From contig JARLHX010000267.1 of the NCBI GenBank assembly GCA_031292035.1, forward strand, positions 1-58,771: a stretch of 58,771 nt of DNA, written 5' to 3'. The stretch comes from Negativicutes bacterium (GTDB lineage Bacteria; Bacillota_C; Negativicutes; Sporomusales_B; JARLHX01). Each line of letters opens with the position of its first letter. Positions within the stretch are counted from its first letter, which is position 1. The notes beneath the pieces are model-generated. The model was not told the origin of the DNA. It did no database searches and worked only from the letters and a program-made list of their open reading frames with translations. A program made the position numbers and the translations under genes. Below, in pieces: positions 44,568-53,552 of the stretch.

Positions 44568-44933
44568 TTATTTGCCAAAATCGTCCGGGCAGGCCTTTTT
44601 CGCCTGTTCCCTGATGACCCGGACCAGTTCCTCCACCGACGATACCCGCTGTTCACTGACCGAAAAAACGGTCATATAGTCGCGCTCGGCCTCCAGGCCG
44701 ATTAGCATTGTCCCGGGATGTTCCCCCAAGATGTAGTTGATGACCGCCTGCTCGGCGTCACCCATTTCAAAGATCACCGCATGCGGGGCAAGCATGTTTA
44801 TTTCCAAAACAGCTTCAGACAGGGAGTTTCCCAGCCGTCGGACCCTCATTCCTCCCCGCGCTTGGAGACTGGTCTCCATTCCGGCCAGAAACAGGCTGCA
44901 GCCGCATATTCCCACCTCCAAGCCTCGCATCAC
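44568..44933 (-). CDS. Hypothetical protein with receiver-like pattern
   Basis: 121 residues, GTG at 44933 directly before an ATG, AGGTGATT upstream. The pattern GLEVGICGCSLFLAGMETSLQ ... HAVIFEMGDAEQAVINYILGEHPGTMLIGLEAERDYMTVFS ... VSSVEELVRVIRE resembles the alternating beta/alpha order of a response-regulator receiver, but the phospho-acceptor Asp is replaced (IFEMGD), so at most a pseudo-receiver. It lies between the beta-barrel gene and the two-component operon. Weakly supported fold, unknown role. Confidence 0.5.
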   Translation of the reverse strand: MMRGLEVGICGCSLFLAGMETSLQARGGMRVRRLGNSLSEAVLEINMLAPHAVIFEMGDAEQAVINYILGEHPGTMLIGLEAERDYMTVFSVSEQRVSSVEELVRVIREQAKKACPDDFGK

Positions 44934-45023
44934 ATAAAATCACCTGGCCTTCCCCACAGGATCAATATTGGCTTACGCTTCATGTTAGCAAATTATGCTT
45001 CCACTGATACCTACCTTTGAAGC

Positions 45024-45065
45024 AGTCGAAAAAAAAGAAAAAGTATAGTCGGTGACTATACTTTT
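45024..45065 (-). terminator. Terminator of the two-component operon
   Basis: A perfect 12-bp stem AAAAGTATAGTC / GACTATACTTTT (45039-45050 with 45054-45065, loop GGT), followed on the minus strand by TTCTTTTTTTT. It lies 27 nt after the response regulator stop. Confidence 0.9.
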
Positions 45066-45092
45066 GGCTAATCGGCAGTTTAAGGCGGCTAT

Positions 45093-45755
45093 TTATTTAT
45101 TGTCCGCTTCGGCTTTTGGCAGGCCCTGCCGCGCAGCATGAACGATCAGTTGGGCCCGGTTGTCCATATGCAGTTTGGCGAGGATTTCCTTTACATGATA
45201 CTTGACCGTGACCTCCTTCACGCCCATTCGCCCGGCAATTTCCTTATAGGTCAGGCCTTCGGTCAGAAACGACAAAAGCTTGGCCTGCCGCTCCGTCAAT
45301 TCCCGCTGCGCCCCGCCTGCAGCCGTGTTCTCCGGTTGCCCGCGGCGGCTGAATTCCCGCAGCAGCAGCCCGGAAAATCCCGGCGCGAGGGGCGTTTCCC
45401 CGGCAGCCAGTCCGGCGAGTTGCCGGATAAAGTGTTCCGGCTCCATATTTTTTAGCAAGTACCCCGCCGCCCCGGCCTGAATCGCCGCAAAAAGGCTCTC
45501 CTCATCTTCGATGGCTGTCAGCATTACGATTTTCGCCTCAGGATCATCTTTGATGATTGCCTGGGTGGTTTGGATCCCGTCGCAACCGGGCATCTGGAGG
45601 TCCATCAGCACCAGGTCGGGTTTGAGCATCTCGAACTGAAGCAGTGCTTCCGCGCCATTTCTCGCCGCCCCCACTATCTCAAAGCCGTTGGCAGCCAGTA
45701 AATTGCGAAGCCCCTCCAGAAATAAAGCATGGTCATCCACCAATAACGTTCTCAT
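45093..45755 (-). CDS. NarL/FixJ-family response regulator
   Basis: 220 residues. Receiver (LLVDDHALFLEGL, phospho-acceptor D52 in VLMDLQMPG, T80, K102) and LuxR-type HTH (about 150-212: LTERQAKLLSFLTEGLTYKEIAGRMGVKEVTVKYHVKEILAKL). It overlaps the kinase gene by 4 nt (ATGA), its certain partner. Target genes unknown; the surrounding envelope genes are candidates. Confidence 0.95.
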   Translation of the reverse strand: MRTLLVDDHALFLEGLRNLLAANGFEIVGAARNGAEALLQFEMLKPDLVLMDLQMPGCDGIQTTQAIIKDDPEAKIVMLTAIEDEESLFAAIQAGAAGYLLKNMEPEHFIRQLAGLAAGETPLAPGFSGLLLREFSRRGQPENTAAGGAQRELTERQAKLLSFLTEGLTYKEIAGRMGVKEVTVKYHVKEILAKLHMDNRAQLIVHAARQGLPKAEADNK

Positions 45756-47455
45756 TGACAGTCACCTGCGCTTTCCCTCTTGTCCCGGTCGAATAAAACC
45801 ATTACTTTTGTCCCCTTGCCAGGCTCCGCTTGGATCGTCAGGCGCCCTCCCGCCTCCGCGGCCCGCTCAGCCATGATTTGCAGCCCAAAGCTTTTTTTCT
45901 CCCCCGGCGCGGTTGCCGGATCGAAACCGCGGCCATCATCCTCGACAAGGACGGTTACCTGGCTGCCCAGCTTTTGGATCGTGACCTCTACCGCCTGGGC
46001 TTGGGCATGTTTGCGGACATTCGTCAACGCTTCCTGGATAATCCGCAGCAGTTGCACTTCACTGGCATAATTGAATAAGCTTGTCACCGGTTCCGGCGGA
46101 AGAATCAGCCGGGTGGCGATATGGTTGTTTTTTTCGTACCACGCCAAATAGCTCTGCAGATTGGCAACAAAACCATCACTGGCGGAGGCTGGTTTTTTCA
46201 GCCCGACAATGGATTCCCTGGCATCGTCGTTGAGTTCCTTGACAACACCGATTAGACGGTCAATCTGTTTGTGCACGGCCTGAATCTGCCCGCCGGTTAG
46301 CAGGGAACGGACGGTTTGCAATTCAAGGTTGAGATAATTCCAGATTTGTCCCTGTCCGTCGTGAAGCTCCCGCCCCAGCCGTTCCCGCTCGGCCAGAACG
46401 GACAACGCTTTCTGCTGCTCAACCGTCTGGAGCTGGGCCTTCTTCTGAAGTGAGATATCCTTGAGCATGATCACCTTGCCCAACAGGTGGCCGCCCGGAG
46501 CTTTAAGAGAAGTAACGTTGATTTGGTAATAGCGTTCTTCATAACCCGTCTTCCTGAATGCTTCCAGCGTCTGAAAGCCGCAAATGCCGCCAGTCTCGGC
46601 CAAAGCCGGCCAGGCGTCGGCAAGATCGCTGAATTTGCTGCCGACGGCAACCGGCAATTCGCCGAATATCGCTTTTGCCGCCGCGTTGATATTCGTAACA
46701 TAACCCTGCTCATCCACGACTACCAGGCCGTCAATCATATCCCGGATAACGGTGGTTTGCGCCAACGGCCAGATACTGTAAAGCTGCCAGCGGTAATATA
46801 TCCAGGCAACAACCATGCCGCTGAGCAAAAATCCCAGCGGTATAGCAAACGCCCTGAGCACTGAAACAAACCACAGCGCATGGAACGCCCATGAAATCAT
46901 CACCGCCGTAAAGTACCACAAGGCCTGCCGTCGGCGCAGGCCCACGGCGTTATGTATCCAACGCAAACTTAAGACGGTGTTGAATATCGATAATAAATAA
47001 CCAAAGACCAATGCCACCCATGGCCCCGGCCCATAATTAAACCAGACCGTCTGCCCGTCAAGCCAGGCATCGCGCCAGAACAGTCCATGCCAGTTTGTCA
47101 GCAGAACCAGCCACAGTGCACCCACACATCCGGCAATACCATACTTCACCGCAGCAGGGATCAGCGCTTCCTGCCGACTGATCTTCAGCGTAAATACCAG
47201 CCAAAGATACGGCATCAAAACAGCCGCCATCTTCTGCAGGCCAATCCAGAAGATTTTGTCCGGGAGCTCCGCGCTGGTGCCGGCCAGAACCAGAAACAGA
47301 AGCCAGGCGGCTTTACATACCTGAGACAGCACCGCCATCATGGCTCCCGGTATTTGGCGGAACTGCCACGTATAAATCGCCAGGCAGGCTAAAACAGCGA
47401 CAACAAAAAGATAGAACCCGACATTCTCAATCAGAAAGTATCCACTTGCAACCAT
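45752..47455 (-). CDS. Sensor histidine kinase, 7TM-PAS-HisKA_3-HATPase
   Basis: 567 residues. Seven membrane helices (about 10-225) of the histidine kinase N-terminal 7TM type, a PAS domain (about 235-340: VIRDMIDGLVVVDEQGYVTNINAAA), a HisKA_3 dimer domain with H365 in RLGRELHDGQGQ and an HATPase domain with LTNVRKHAQA, VEDDGRGFD and a final GTKVMV. It phosphorylates the NarL-type partner. 7TM sensors of this kind read lipophilic or membrane-borne cues. ATG 47455 with GAGGGAGA about 11 nt upstream. Confidence 0.93.
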   Translation of the reverse strand: MVASGYFLIENVGFYLFVVAVLACLAIYTWQFRQIPGAMMAVLSQVCKAAWLLFLVLAGTSAELPDKIFWIGLQKMAAVLMPYLWLVFTLKISRQEALIPAAVKYGIAGCVGALWLVLLTNWHGLFWRDAWLDGQTVWFNYGPGPWVALVFGYLLSIFNTVLSLRWIHNAVGLRRRQALWYFTAVMISWAFHALWFVSVLRAFAIPLGFLLSGMVVAWIYYRWQLYSIWPLAQTTVIRDMIDGLVVVDEQGYVTNINAAAKAIFGELPVAVGSKFSDLADAWPALAETGGICGFQTLEAFRKTGYEERYYQINVTSLKAPGGHLLGKVIMLKDISLQKKAQLQTVEQQKALSVLAERERLGRELHDGQGQIWNYLNLELQTVRSLLTGGQIQAVHKQIDRLIGVVKELNDDARESIVGLKKPASASDGFVANLQSYLAWYEKNNHIATRLILPPEPVTSLFNYASEVQLLRIIQEALTNVRKHAQAQAVEVTIQKLGSQVTVLVEDDGRGFDPATAPGEKKSFGLQIMAERAAEAGGRLTIQAEPGKGTKVMVLFDRDKRESAGDCQ

Positions 47456-47616
47456 ACAGAGCGGTGTCTCCCTCTCAACCTAAACAGTAGGCACATTGCG
47501 AATCAGTCAATATTGGCCCCAGGCAGGCAATACCCAAGTTACGAAGCAACGTAAGCGACAAGTTTCAGCAATAGTAGTCAATTCCGCTTTTGACCACTAA
47601 AATCCTGTACCATGCT

Positions 47617-47652
47617 AAAAAAAACAGCTGACAGTCTCATACTCCTGCCAGC
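47617..47652 (-). terminator. Terminator after the beta-barrel gene at 47708
   Basis: Stem GCTGACAG / CTGCCAGC (one mismatch) followed by a T8 run on the minus strand. It lies between that gene and the histidine kinase. Confidence 0.75.
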
Positions 47653-47707
47653 AACTATCCGAATCTATTCGCGAATCTCTGATTCTGGCCTGTCGAGGCG
47701 CTGATCC

Positions 47708-48181
47708 TCAGAACGAATACTTCATGGAAACCGCTGCGGCGCCATACACCACATCACCATTTTTATTCCCGCCGCCTGGCAATATGTCGATATTGAATCC
47801 AAGCGAAGACTCATTGCCGGTAGCAAAACGAAGTGACCCAATTACAGGCTTAACCGGATTGACTGAATTGTATCCGCCGCTTAAATCAAGCCCCACGGCA
47901 AAGCCTGTATGCAGCCCGAATACACGAAGCGGCGTATAAACAACGCCTGCATAAAAGGTATCTTTTCGGAGGGAATTATTAAATAATCCAGCCGTTACGG
48001 CTACATCTTTTTGTACTGTGTACTCCAACCCCAATCCATGATTGTGTTCGTTCAGGCCAGGACTTGAGCGGGGAAAATGCCTTGTAAACACAGGTAGTGT
48101 AACCGCCATGGAATTCTCCGCAGCTTGAACGACGCCACATAGTAAAGAAAGGAATAGTACAAGCGCCAGCAAAACCCGCAT
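47708..48181 (-). CDS. Small outer-membrane beta-barrel protein
   Basis: 157 residues. Signal MRVLLALVLFLSLLCGVVQA|AE. The mature part has RHFPRSSPGLNEHNHGLGLEYTVQKDVAVTAGLFNNS, a pattern known from small 8-strand outer-membrane proteins of Proteobacteria in which His-Phe-Asn/Pro and a Glu-x-Asn motif precede G-L-G-L-E-Y. It ends with the aromatic SMKYSF. Its function is unknown; enzymatic roles such as lipid A modification have been proposed for similar folds but are not visible here. Confidence 0.65.
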   Translation of the reverse strand: MRVLLALVLFLSLLCGVVQAAENSMAVTLPVFTRHFPRSSPGLNEHNHGLGLEYTVQKDVAVTAGLFNNSLRKDTFYAGVVYTPLRVFGLHTGFAVGLDLSGGYNSVNPVKPVIGSLRFATGNESSLGFNIDILPGGGNKNGDVVYGAAAVSMKYSF

Positions 48182-48452
48182 AGGAACCTCCTTAACTTAT
48201 GGCCCGATATCAAGTCCCATTCTAGCATCTCTTCGCTCTTCGGCCTACTGGTATATAGCGCCAGATTGATTGTATCGCCAGGGGCCTCAATAAGGTGGCT
48301 GATACCGGCCAAAACATTCCCCCGTATCGCCTTTTAGCCGAAAAACCGGTCCCTATTTGGCAAGTCAGCCCCCTGCGCCAGCGCAGGTTGTCACATTATC
48401 ATCACAATTAACAAGTAGAATAAACTTACATCATCGAGAGGAGATAATAAAC

Positions 48453-48986
48453 ATGAAAAAGAAAATCTTAGCATTCGTCGCCGGGTTAACACTAGTCTCA
48501 AGCGTCGGATTCGCCGCCCCGCTCAATAGCCTGAATACAGGTGAAACTGCAGTCGGTTATAGCTACTATAATATGAGCCACAGCACCGATAATAACAGTT
48601 ATTATCTGGAGAACGCTGTCTCCGACAAATTTACGCTGGGAGTTGAGCGCAACAATAACAGCGGCACTTTGGGCGCTAAATGGAACACCACCGATATTTA
48701 CGCGCAATACAAGCTTGACCCTAATGTCCGCCTCATTGTCGGCAACCGCGATTACGATTATGCCGACAGCAGAATGTATTTCGGCGTGGGTGTCAACACG
48801 AATTTGGCTCCCAAACTGGAGGGCTACGCTTCGGTTATTACCAATAGCTATACCACCGAATGGCAGGCCGGTGTCAACTACGCAATGACTGACAGAGTTT
48901 CCCTCAATGTCGCTTACAAAAACAACAAGGATAATGGCTATGCTACATACGATGGAATAGGCATAGGCCTTAACTGCAAATTCTAG
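48453..48986 (+). CDS. Outer-membrane beta-barrel protein
   Basis: 177 residues from the ATG at 48453, 7 nt after GAGAGGAGA; the frame to 48357 has no ribosome binding site. Signal MKKKILAFVAGLTLVSSVGFA|AP. About eight strands with tyrosine-rich girdles (GYSYYNMSHSTD, TDIYAQYKLDPNVRLIVGNRDYDYAD, WQAGVNYAMTDRVSLNVAYKNN) and the end IGLNCKF. It resembles the YfaZ/porin-like small barrels. Divergent from the barrel gene at 47708. Own terminator. Confidence 0.75.
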   Translation: MKKKILAFVAGLTLVSSVGFAAPLNSLNTGETAVGYSYYNMSHSTDNNSYYLENAVSDKFTLGVERNNNSGTLGAKWNTTDIYAQYKLDPNVRLIVGNRDYDYADSRMYFGVGVNTNLAPKLEGYASVITNSYTTEWQAGVNYAMTDRVSLNVAYKNNKDNGYATYDGIGIGLNCKF

Positions 48987-49009
48987 GTAATCCTTCTGAC
49001 CCTGATGCG

Positions 49010-49050
49010 AAAAGCCCCTAGTAGCGGATGACGCTAATAGGGGCTTTTTC
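49010..49050. terminator. Bidirectional terminator between convergent genes
   Basis: AAAAGCCCCTA / TAGGGGCTTTT (49010-49020 with 49038-49048) with an inner TAGCG/CGCTA pair, T5 run. It ends the beta-barrel gene and can also stop the enolase-superfamily gene. Confidence 0.9.
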
Positions 49051-49097
49051 TGTAGACCATTCATCATGCGGTTTAATGATGAAGGATGAATTCTATA

Positions 49098-50207
49098 CTA
49101 AACTCTAAATTCATGAATTACAGCCTCGTTGATTTCAATTCCCAGTCCTGGTCCCTCGGGCAGCACCAAGTTTCCCTGGTCAAGGACGATTGGTGAACAG
49201 CCCAACTTGTCCCGCAAAGGGTTTTCATCCAAAGTTAACTCAATCAGAGGAATATTGGGCATTGCGGCAGCCAGATGAAGGTTTGCTGCCAGCGAAACCG
49301 CACCCGCTGAAAAGTGAGGAATGCAGTTCATCTTCCAAGCTGACGCCAGAACCGCAATATTGCGGGTCTCTGTAATGCCGCCCGCCCAGATCGCGTCGGT
49401 CTGGACAATATCGACTGCCCGTCGAGTGATAAAATCTCTCATACCAAACCGGGTTAACTCTGTCTCATAGCCTGCGATTGGTATGTCTGTACGCTCAGCT
49501 AATCGGATACTGTCCTCTATGTTGTCTCCCGACAGAGGTTCTTCGAAAAAACAGATGTTCAATGGTTCCAGCAATCGGGAAATTTTAAGTGCCTCATTGA
49601 GATCGTAGGCATTGTTGGCATCAACCGCTATATTCATTTCATCGCCGACGGCTTTTCGGACAGCTCTTACCCGTTCGCAGTCCAACGCCATCGAAGCGGC
49701 TCCAATCTTCATTTTCATGGTACCAAAACCCATTCTCTGATAACCGGCCGCTTCCGCCATAAGATCTTCGACCGTTTTACCCTGGGCGTAATACCCCCCG
49801 CTAGCATAGGCAGGCACTGTCGTTTTCGCTCCGCCCAATAGCTTGTAGACCGGAAGATTGGCGACCTTTCCGGTGATGTCCCAAAGAGCGATATCCACCG
49901 CGCTCAATACAGAAGCTAACAAGCCCCGCCTCCCGTAGCGATAGGTATTGCGATAAATCTTCTCCCAGATTCTTTCTTTGAAAAGAGGATCTTCGCCAAT
50001 GACTAAAGGTGTTACTGTTTCCCGCAGCATTACTTCCAGCGAATCCAGACAGCCCAAAGCAAAGCCTTCGCCTATCCCGGTTACTCCTTCATCGGTTTGA
50101 ACTTTAACCAAAAATACTTCCCGACTGTCAATTGGCGCCAAACCATCCGCCAATCCCGTCTTTGGCGTGAAACGAAGTTTGATCGATTCGATTCCTGTAA
50201 CCTTCAC
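49098..50207 (-). CDS. Enolase-superfamily enzyme, mandelate racemase/muconate lactonising type
   Basis: 369 residues from the GTG at 50207, 7 nt after AGGGGGA. The active site is of the mandelate-racemase kind: KMK (K165 and K167), metal ligands D196 (DANNAY), E222 (FFEEP) and E248 (GYETE), and a late catalytic His in IPHFSAGA (about H298). Such enzymes dehydrate or racemise acid sugars or open lactones. Downstream partner of the MFS transporter at 50405-51727, from which it is separated by a hairpin (50257-50294), hence probably same substrate. Exact substrate undetermined. Confidence 0.88.
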   Translation of the reverse strand: MKVTGIESIKLRFTPKTGLADGLAPIDSREVFLVKVQTDEGVTGIGEGFALGCLDSLEVMLRETVTPLVIGEDPLFKERIWEKIYRNTYRYGRRGLLASVLSAVDIALWDITGKVANLPVYKLLGGAKTTVPAYASGGYYAQGKTVEDLMAEAAGYQRMGFGTMKMKIGAASMALDCERVRAVRKAVGDEMNIAVDANNAYDLNEALKISRLLEPLNICFFEEPLSGDNIEDSIRLAERTDIPIAGYETELTRFGMRDFITRRAVDIVQTDAIWAGGITETRNIAVLASAWKMNCIPHFSAGAVSLAANLHLAAAMPNIPLIELTLDENPLRDKLGCSPIVLDQGNLVLPEGPGLGIEINEAVIHEFRV

Positions 50208-50251
50208 TGGACTTCCCCCTACCATCGCAGTTTTCGCAGCCAGACTGTTTT

Positions 50252-50294
50252 CAAAAGGGGCCAATTTTCTCCCAAAAGGGATTAAATTGGCCCC
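50252..50294 (-). terminator. Intercistronic terminator/attenuator
   Basis: Stem GGGGCCAATTT / AAATTGGCCCC (50257-50267 with 50284-50294), followed on the minus strand by TTTTGAAAAC. It lies between the MFS stop (50405) and the start of the enolase-superfamily gene (50207), so part of the transcripts would end before that gene. Confidence 0.7.
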
Positions 50295-50404
50295 TCATAC
50301 CCTGCCGGGGATGGGAACAACAAGCAAAAAATGTTATCATTCTTTGCCGACGAAACTAAGAACATGGTCAGATTTGCAGAGCTACCAAACTGATAAAATC
50401 AAGG

Positions 50405-51727
50405 CTATGCAGATGGCTCGCGCGATACCGATTGACCGGGTTTCTCAGTCTTGCCACAGAACCAGAAGGCCACAAAGGCCGCAATAATCATATATGCAGC
50501 GAGAATGACCAGTGCGGGCAGGAAGCTGCCGGTAGTATCCTTGACATAGCCGATCATGAACGGCCCGGCAAATCCGCCCAGGTTGCCGATGGAATTGATC
50601 AGGGCGATGCCAGCTGCCGCGGCAGTACCGGTCAAGAATTTGGAAGGCAGGATCCAGAAGATGGGGATCATCGCAAAGAAGCCAATGGCTGCTATCGAAA
50701 GAGTTGTAACGGCTAGAACCACGTTACCGGAGCCAAAAAAGTAAGTGCTTGCCAGTAAGCCAAGTCCTGACACCAGCATAATACCAGTCAGATGATATTT
50801 TCGCTCCTGGTACTTATCGGAGGTCCACCCGAAGAACAGCATGCCGATAGCGGCGCAAAGATAAGGAATGGAGCTGATATAACCAAGAGTGGTTGGCGAG
50901 TAATCGCCAAGCATTTTAACAAGCTGCGGCAGAAACATGGCGGTTCCGTAGTTGCAGATGCAGGTGCTGACATATATAAGGCCTAAAAGCAGCACCTTCC
51001 AGTTGGTGAGAGCTTCCCAAAAGCTGTAGGACTTGTGTACAGACTCCACTTGCTTTTCTTCATTTTCCATTTCGGTTATCAGCCAATCCTTTTCCTCCTT
51101 GGTAAGCCAGGAAGCGGTGGCCGGTCTGTCGGTAAGATAAAAGAAAGTGACAATGCCCAGCACGACGGAAGGTATGCCCTCGGTAATAAACAACCACTTC
51201 CAGCCTGCAATTCCGAACACCCCGTCAAGGCTTAAAACCCAGCCGGAGATAGCAGCACTGATCATTAGCGCGATTGTCTGCGCAAACATGAACCGGGACA
51301 GAACCTTACCTCTGTGGCGATCGGGAAACCAATAGGTCAGATAAAAAACGACACCCGGGAAAAAACCCGCCTCAGCGGCGCCGAGCAGAAAGCGCATCGC
51401 AATGAAACTATAGGCATCCCAAACCAGCGACATGAGTGCTGAAAGAATACCCCAGGTAATCATGATTCTGGCAATCCAGATACGGGCTCCGAAAAACTTC
51501 AAGGCAACGTTGCTCGGGACTTCAAACAAGAAATAACCGATAAAGAAAATGCCTGCTCCCCAACCGTAATAATAGGCGGTAATGCCAATCTCTTTATTCA
51601 TGGTCAGAGCAGCAAAACCAAGGTTGGTGCGGTCGATATAACATAATAAATAGGCCAAGACCAAATAGGGCAGAAGTCGCCATGCAACCTTGTTCATGAC
51701 TTGCTTTTCAAGGATTTGATCATTCAT
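50405..51727 (-). CDS. MFS transporter, ACS family
   Basis: 440 residues, 12 helices. The ACS motifs are YLLCYIDRTNLGFAALTM, GIFFIGYFLFEVPSNVAL and RFLLGAAEAGFFPGVVFYLTYWFP. A long cytoplasmic loop (about 205-240, rich in Glu/Lys) links the halves. Homologues carry tartrate, phthalate or sugar acids. It lies directly before an enolase-superfamily enzyme, so it probably imports the enzyme's substrate. ATG 51727 with GGAGA upstream. Confidence 0.9.
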   Translation of the reverse strand: MNDQILEKQVMNKVAWRLLPYLVLAYLLCYIDRTNLGFAALTMNKEIGITAYYYGWGAGIFFIGYFLFEVPSNVALKFFGARIWIARIMITWGILSALMSLVWDAYSFIAMRFLLGAAEAGFFPGVVFYLTYWFPDRHRGKVLSRFMFAQTIALMISAAISGWVLSLDGVFGIAGWKWLFITEGIPSVVLGIVTFFYLTDRPATASWLTKEEKDWLITEMENEEKQVESVHKSYSFWEALTNWKVLLLGLIYVSTCICNYGTAMFLPQLVKMLGDYSPTTLGYISSIPYLCAAIGMLFFGWTSDKYQERKYHLTGIMLVSGLGLLASTYFFGSGNVVLAVTTLSIAAIGFFAMIPIFWILPSKFLTGTAAAAGIALINSIGNLGGFAGPFMIGYVKDTTGSFLPALVILAAYMIIAAFVAFWFCGKTEKPGQSVSREPSA

Positions 51728-51756
51728 AGATTTTCTCTCCTTTGTTGTTTTACAAC

Positions 51757-51770
51757 AGACTGAACAGTCT
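51757..51770. promoter_or_regulatory. Candidate operator upstream of the MFS/enolase-superfamily operon
   Basis: AGACTG-AA-CAGTCT, a 6-bp perfect dyad 30-43 nt upstream of the MFS start codon, inside the likely 5' leader or promoter. No regulator gene is next to it. Confidence 0.35.
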
Positions 51771-52524
51771 TGACTCCTCGGAGGAAAAATTACACTGACC
51801 TAAAAACTTCACCTTTAATAATCATATTGAGTTCTGCTTGAAAGAATCTCTCCGGCCTTTAGTCTTCGGCGAGCATTTGATTCCTGCTGTCGTTGCCGGG
51901 TACGAAAAAGCACCTGCCTTCCTATTCTTTGGTGAACTGGCTGCTTTGTTTTCGAAAACTTCTCCGGTTCCTCCCGGCCAGTCCCCATGGGTTTCCGGAA
52001 ATCGCCGAGCTTGGCATCCCTCCTCTCAGTGGCGATTCGTCGGCCAAAACAACTGGGCTTATCTTAAAGACTTGGATATTTTGCTGACAAGCGCACGTCA
52101 TTTCCCCGACTTTCAAAAACGCATCCGCTGCCCATTTATCATCGCGATTTTCATATTATAACATCGCACTTTCATTTTATTTCTTTCTCTTAATATCTGT
52201 CAATCTTTAAACTGAGACAATATTAATTATTTTCAGAATTCCCACTTAACAGCGATTTTTTTACGGTTGGAGACCTACTGGCTTGGTTGGACAATTTCCT
52301 GTACCTCAAACCAATCGCCTGATGGCCTGTCCCTTTGGATCACTGATTTAACTTCCCCCAGGGCAAATAGGCCCGCGTTGCAAATTCCGCATCGCTACCG
52401 CCAGTTAGAAACAAGGCGTTAGAACCAAAGGTATCGCTGATTTATCTGTTGTTCCAATGGCTAAACGATGTTCAGTTTTTTGTTCAGATACTTTTACTAC
52501 AATAAAAACAAGGGCTTTTATAAA

Positions 52525-52562
52525 CCCAAAGGGATGCTCCAATATTGGAGCATCCCTTTGGG
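52525..52562. repeat. Perfect 38-bp palindrome
   Basis: Two 19-nt arms (left arm CCCAAAGGGATGCTCCAAT) without spacer. On the minus strand it is followed by TTTATAAAAG, so it could end a minus-strand RNA, but no minus-strand gene lies just upstream. It may be a regulatory dyad for the gene at 52701 or a small mobile remnant. Confidence 0.7.
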
Positions 52563-52700
52563 CGAGCTTTGGGCAGTTTTATTGAGCGGATTCTTGCTGG
52601 GGCAGGCAGATATCTGGCAGCAGCCGTGCCCTACTTGTTCAGCAAGTGAATAGTGCGCTGCCCTTTATAAGGAAGACACACAGGCAGAAAGGAAAATACT

Positions 52701-53267
52701 GTGAATAACGAACAACTTCAGAACTTGTTCCATTTTGATGATGACGATTTATCAATGAATCGCCGTGGTGAACTGTCACCCAGGCAAAAAAAACGACTTT
52801 TGACGATGGCAAGGTTCAGTAAGATCGGACAATTATTCTTTGGATTACTTACTTCTTTCGTGGGCATTATATGCGTTATTCTAAGCATTTCTTTTATTCC
52901 TGTCATTAAAGCCGATTTAAGGATGATTGTTTGGCCTCCATTCTTTCTAGTTTTTGCAATTATCGGGTTTGGTATTGGCGTAATATATATAAGACGCTTC
53001 TTAAAAAAGACAAATATGGCTCTTGAAAGAGCTGAAGGCCCTTGCAATATAATCAAATCGACCACGACAATTGGAACCGGAACTGATCCCGCTCGCACTC
53101 GAATCGTTTATCATGAGCTTTTTGCAGGCGGACAGCGATTCCGCGTTCCCGCTAAATTAGCATTGTATGTTATGCAAGGCGATATCTGTGCGATATATTT
53201 TGTCCGGGGCCTAGATGCCACAATTGCTTACCAGAATATCATGTCATTTGAAGTACTTTCGAATTAA
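52701..53267 (+). CDS. Hypothetical membrane protein, two helices
   Basis: 188 residues; GTG at 52701 after AAAGGAAAA. A charged N-terminus (about 1-42) containing ELSPRQKKRLLTMARFSKIG is followed by two helices (about 43-66 and 74-97) and a C-terminal soluble domain of about 90 residues (IKSTTTIGTGTDPARTRIVYHELFAGGQRFRVPAKLALYVMQGDICAIYFVR), which looks like a small beta fold. The layout recalls widespread 'DUF' membrane proteins with an N-terminal cytoplasmic tail, but I do not recognise the family. Monocistronic, with a terminator at 53398. Confidence 0.6.
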   Translation: MNNEQLQNLFHFDDDDLSMNRRGELSPRQKKRLLTMARFSKIGQLFFGLLTSFVGIICVILSISFIPVIKADLRMIVWPPFFLVFAIIGFGIGVIYIRRFLKKTNMALERAEGPCNIIKSTTTIGTGTDPARTRIVYHELFAGGQRFRVPAKLALYVMQGDICAIYFVRGLDATIAYQNIMSFEVLSN

Positions 53268-53360
53268 GAGGCTAATCACGAAAATAGCATACATACTCAT
53301 TTTTGCGTATTTCTTACACTAATTACCTTTTTTGTTAAAATAAAAATATAACCTCCCTAT

Positions 53361-53480
53361 GTCCTGGTGGCGCCTACCTCCGGCAGCCTGTAAACAACAA
53401 AAACCCGCAAACTTTTCGCGGGTTTTTGACTTTTCCGAATTCGTTGGCAGAGGCGATCCGTGACATCGCAAATCCACACA
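53361..53480. terminator. Terminator within a full-length intergenic repeat copy
   Basis: Central stem CAAAAACCCGC / GCGGGTTTTTG (53398-53408 with 53418-53428). It is preceded by GGCGCCTACCTCCGGC and followed by a GTTGGCAGAGGCGATCCG tail ending TCGCAAATCC, so the outer parts (CCTCCGGC against GGCAGAGG) can also pair. It serves both the plus-strand membrane protein and the minus-strand cheW. Confidence 0.8.
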
Positions 53481-53552
53481 TTTTTCTTTGGAGTTGAAAT
53501 GATACAGAAGAACCGTCAGACTGTATCGGTACAGGCAGAACCTTGTTTGCTG

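Larger units (their letters stand above)
51728..52700. other. Long intergenic region
   Basis: 973 bp with no supported gene. Near the left end lies the palindrome AGACTGAACAGTCT (51757-51770) in the upstream region of the MFS gene, a candidate operator. At 52525-52562 there is a perfect 38-bp palindrome. The ORF at 51838-52161 has no ribosome binding site or recognisable motif. The right end carries the AAAGGAAAA site of the gene at 52701. Confidence 0.5.

Noticed and set aside
51838..52161. Plus-strand ORF of 107 codons in the long gap
   Set aside because: No start signal, low-complexity composition and no domain; an antisense ORF overlaps it equally well. Kept as intergenic.
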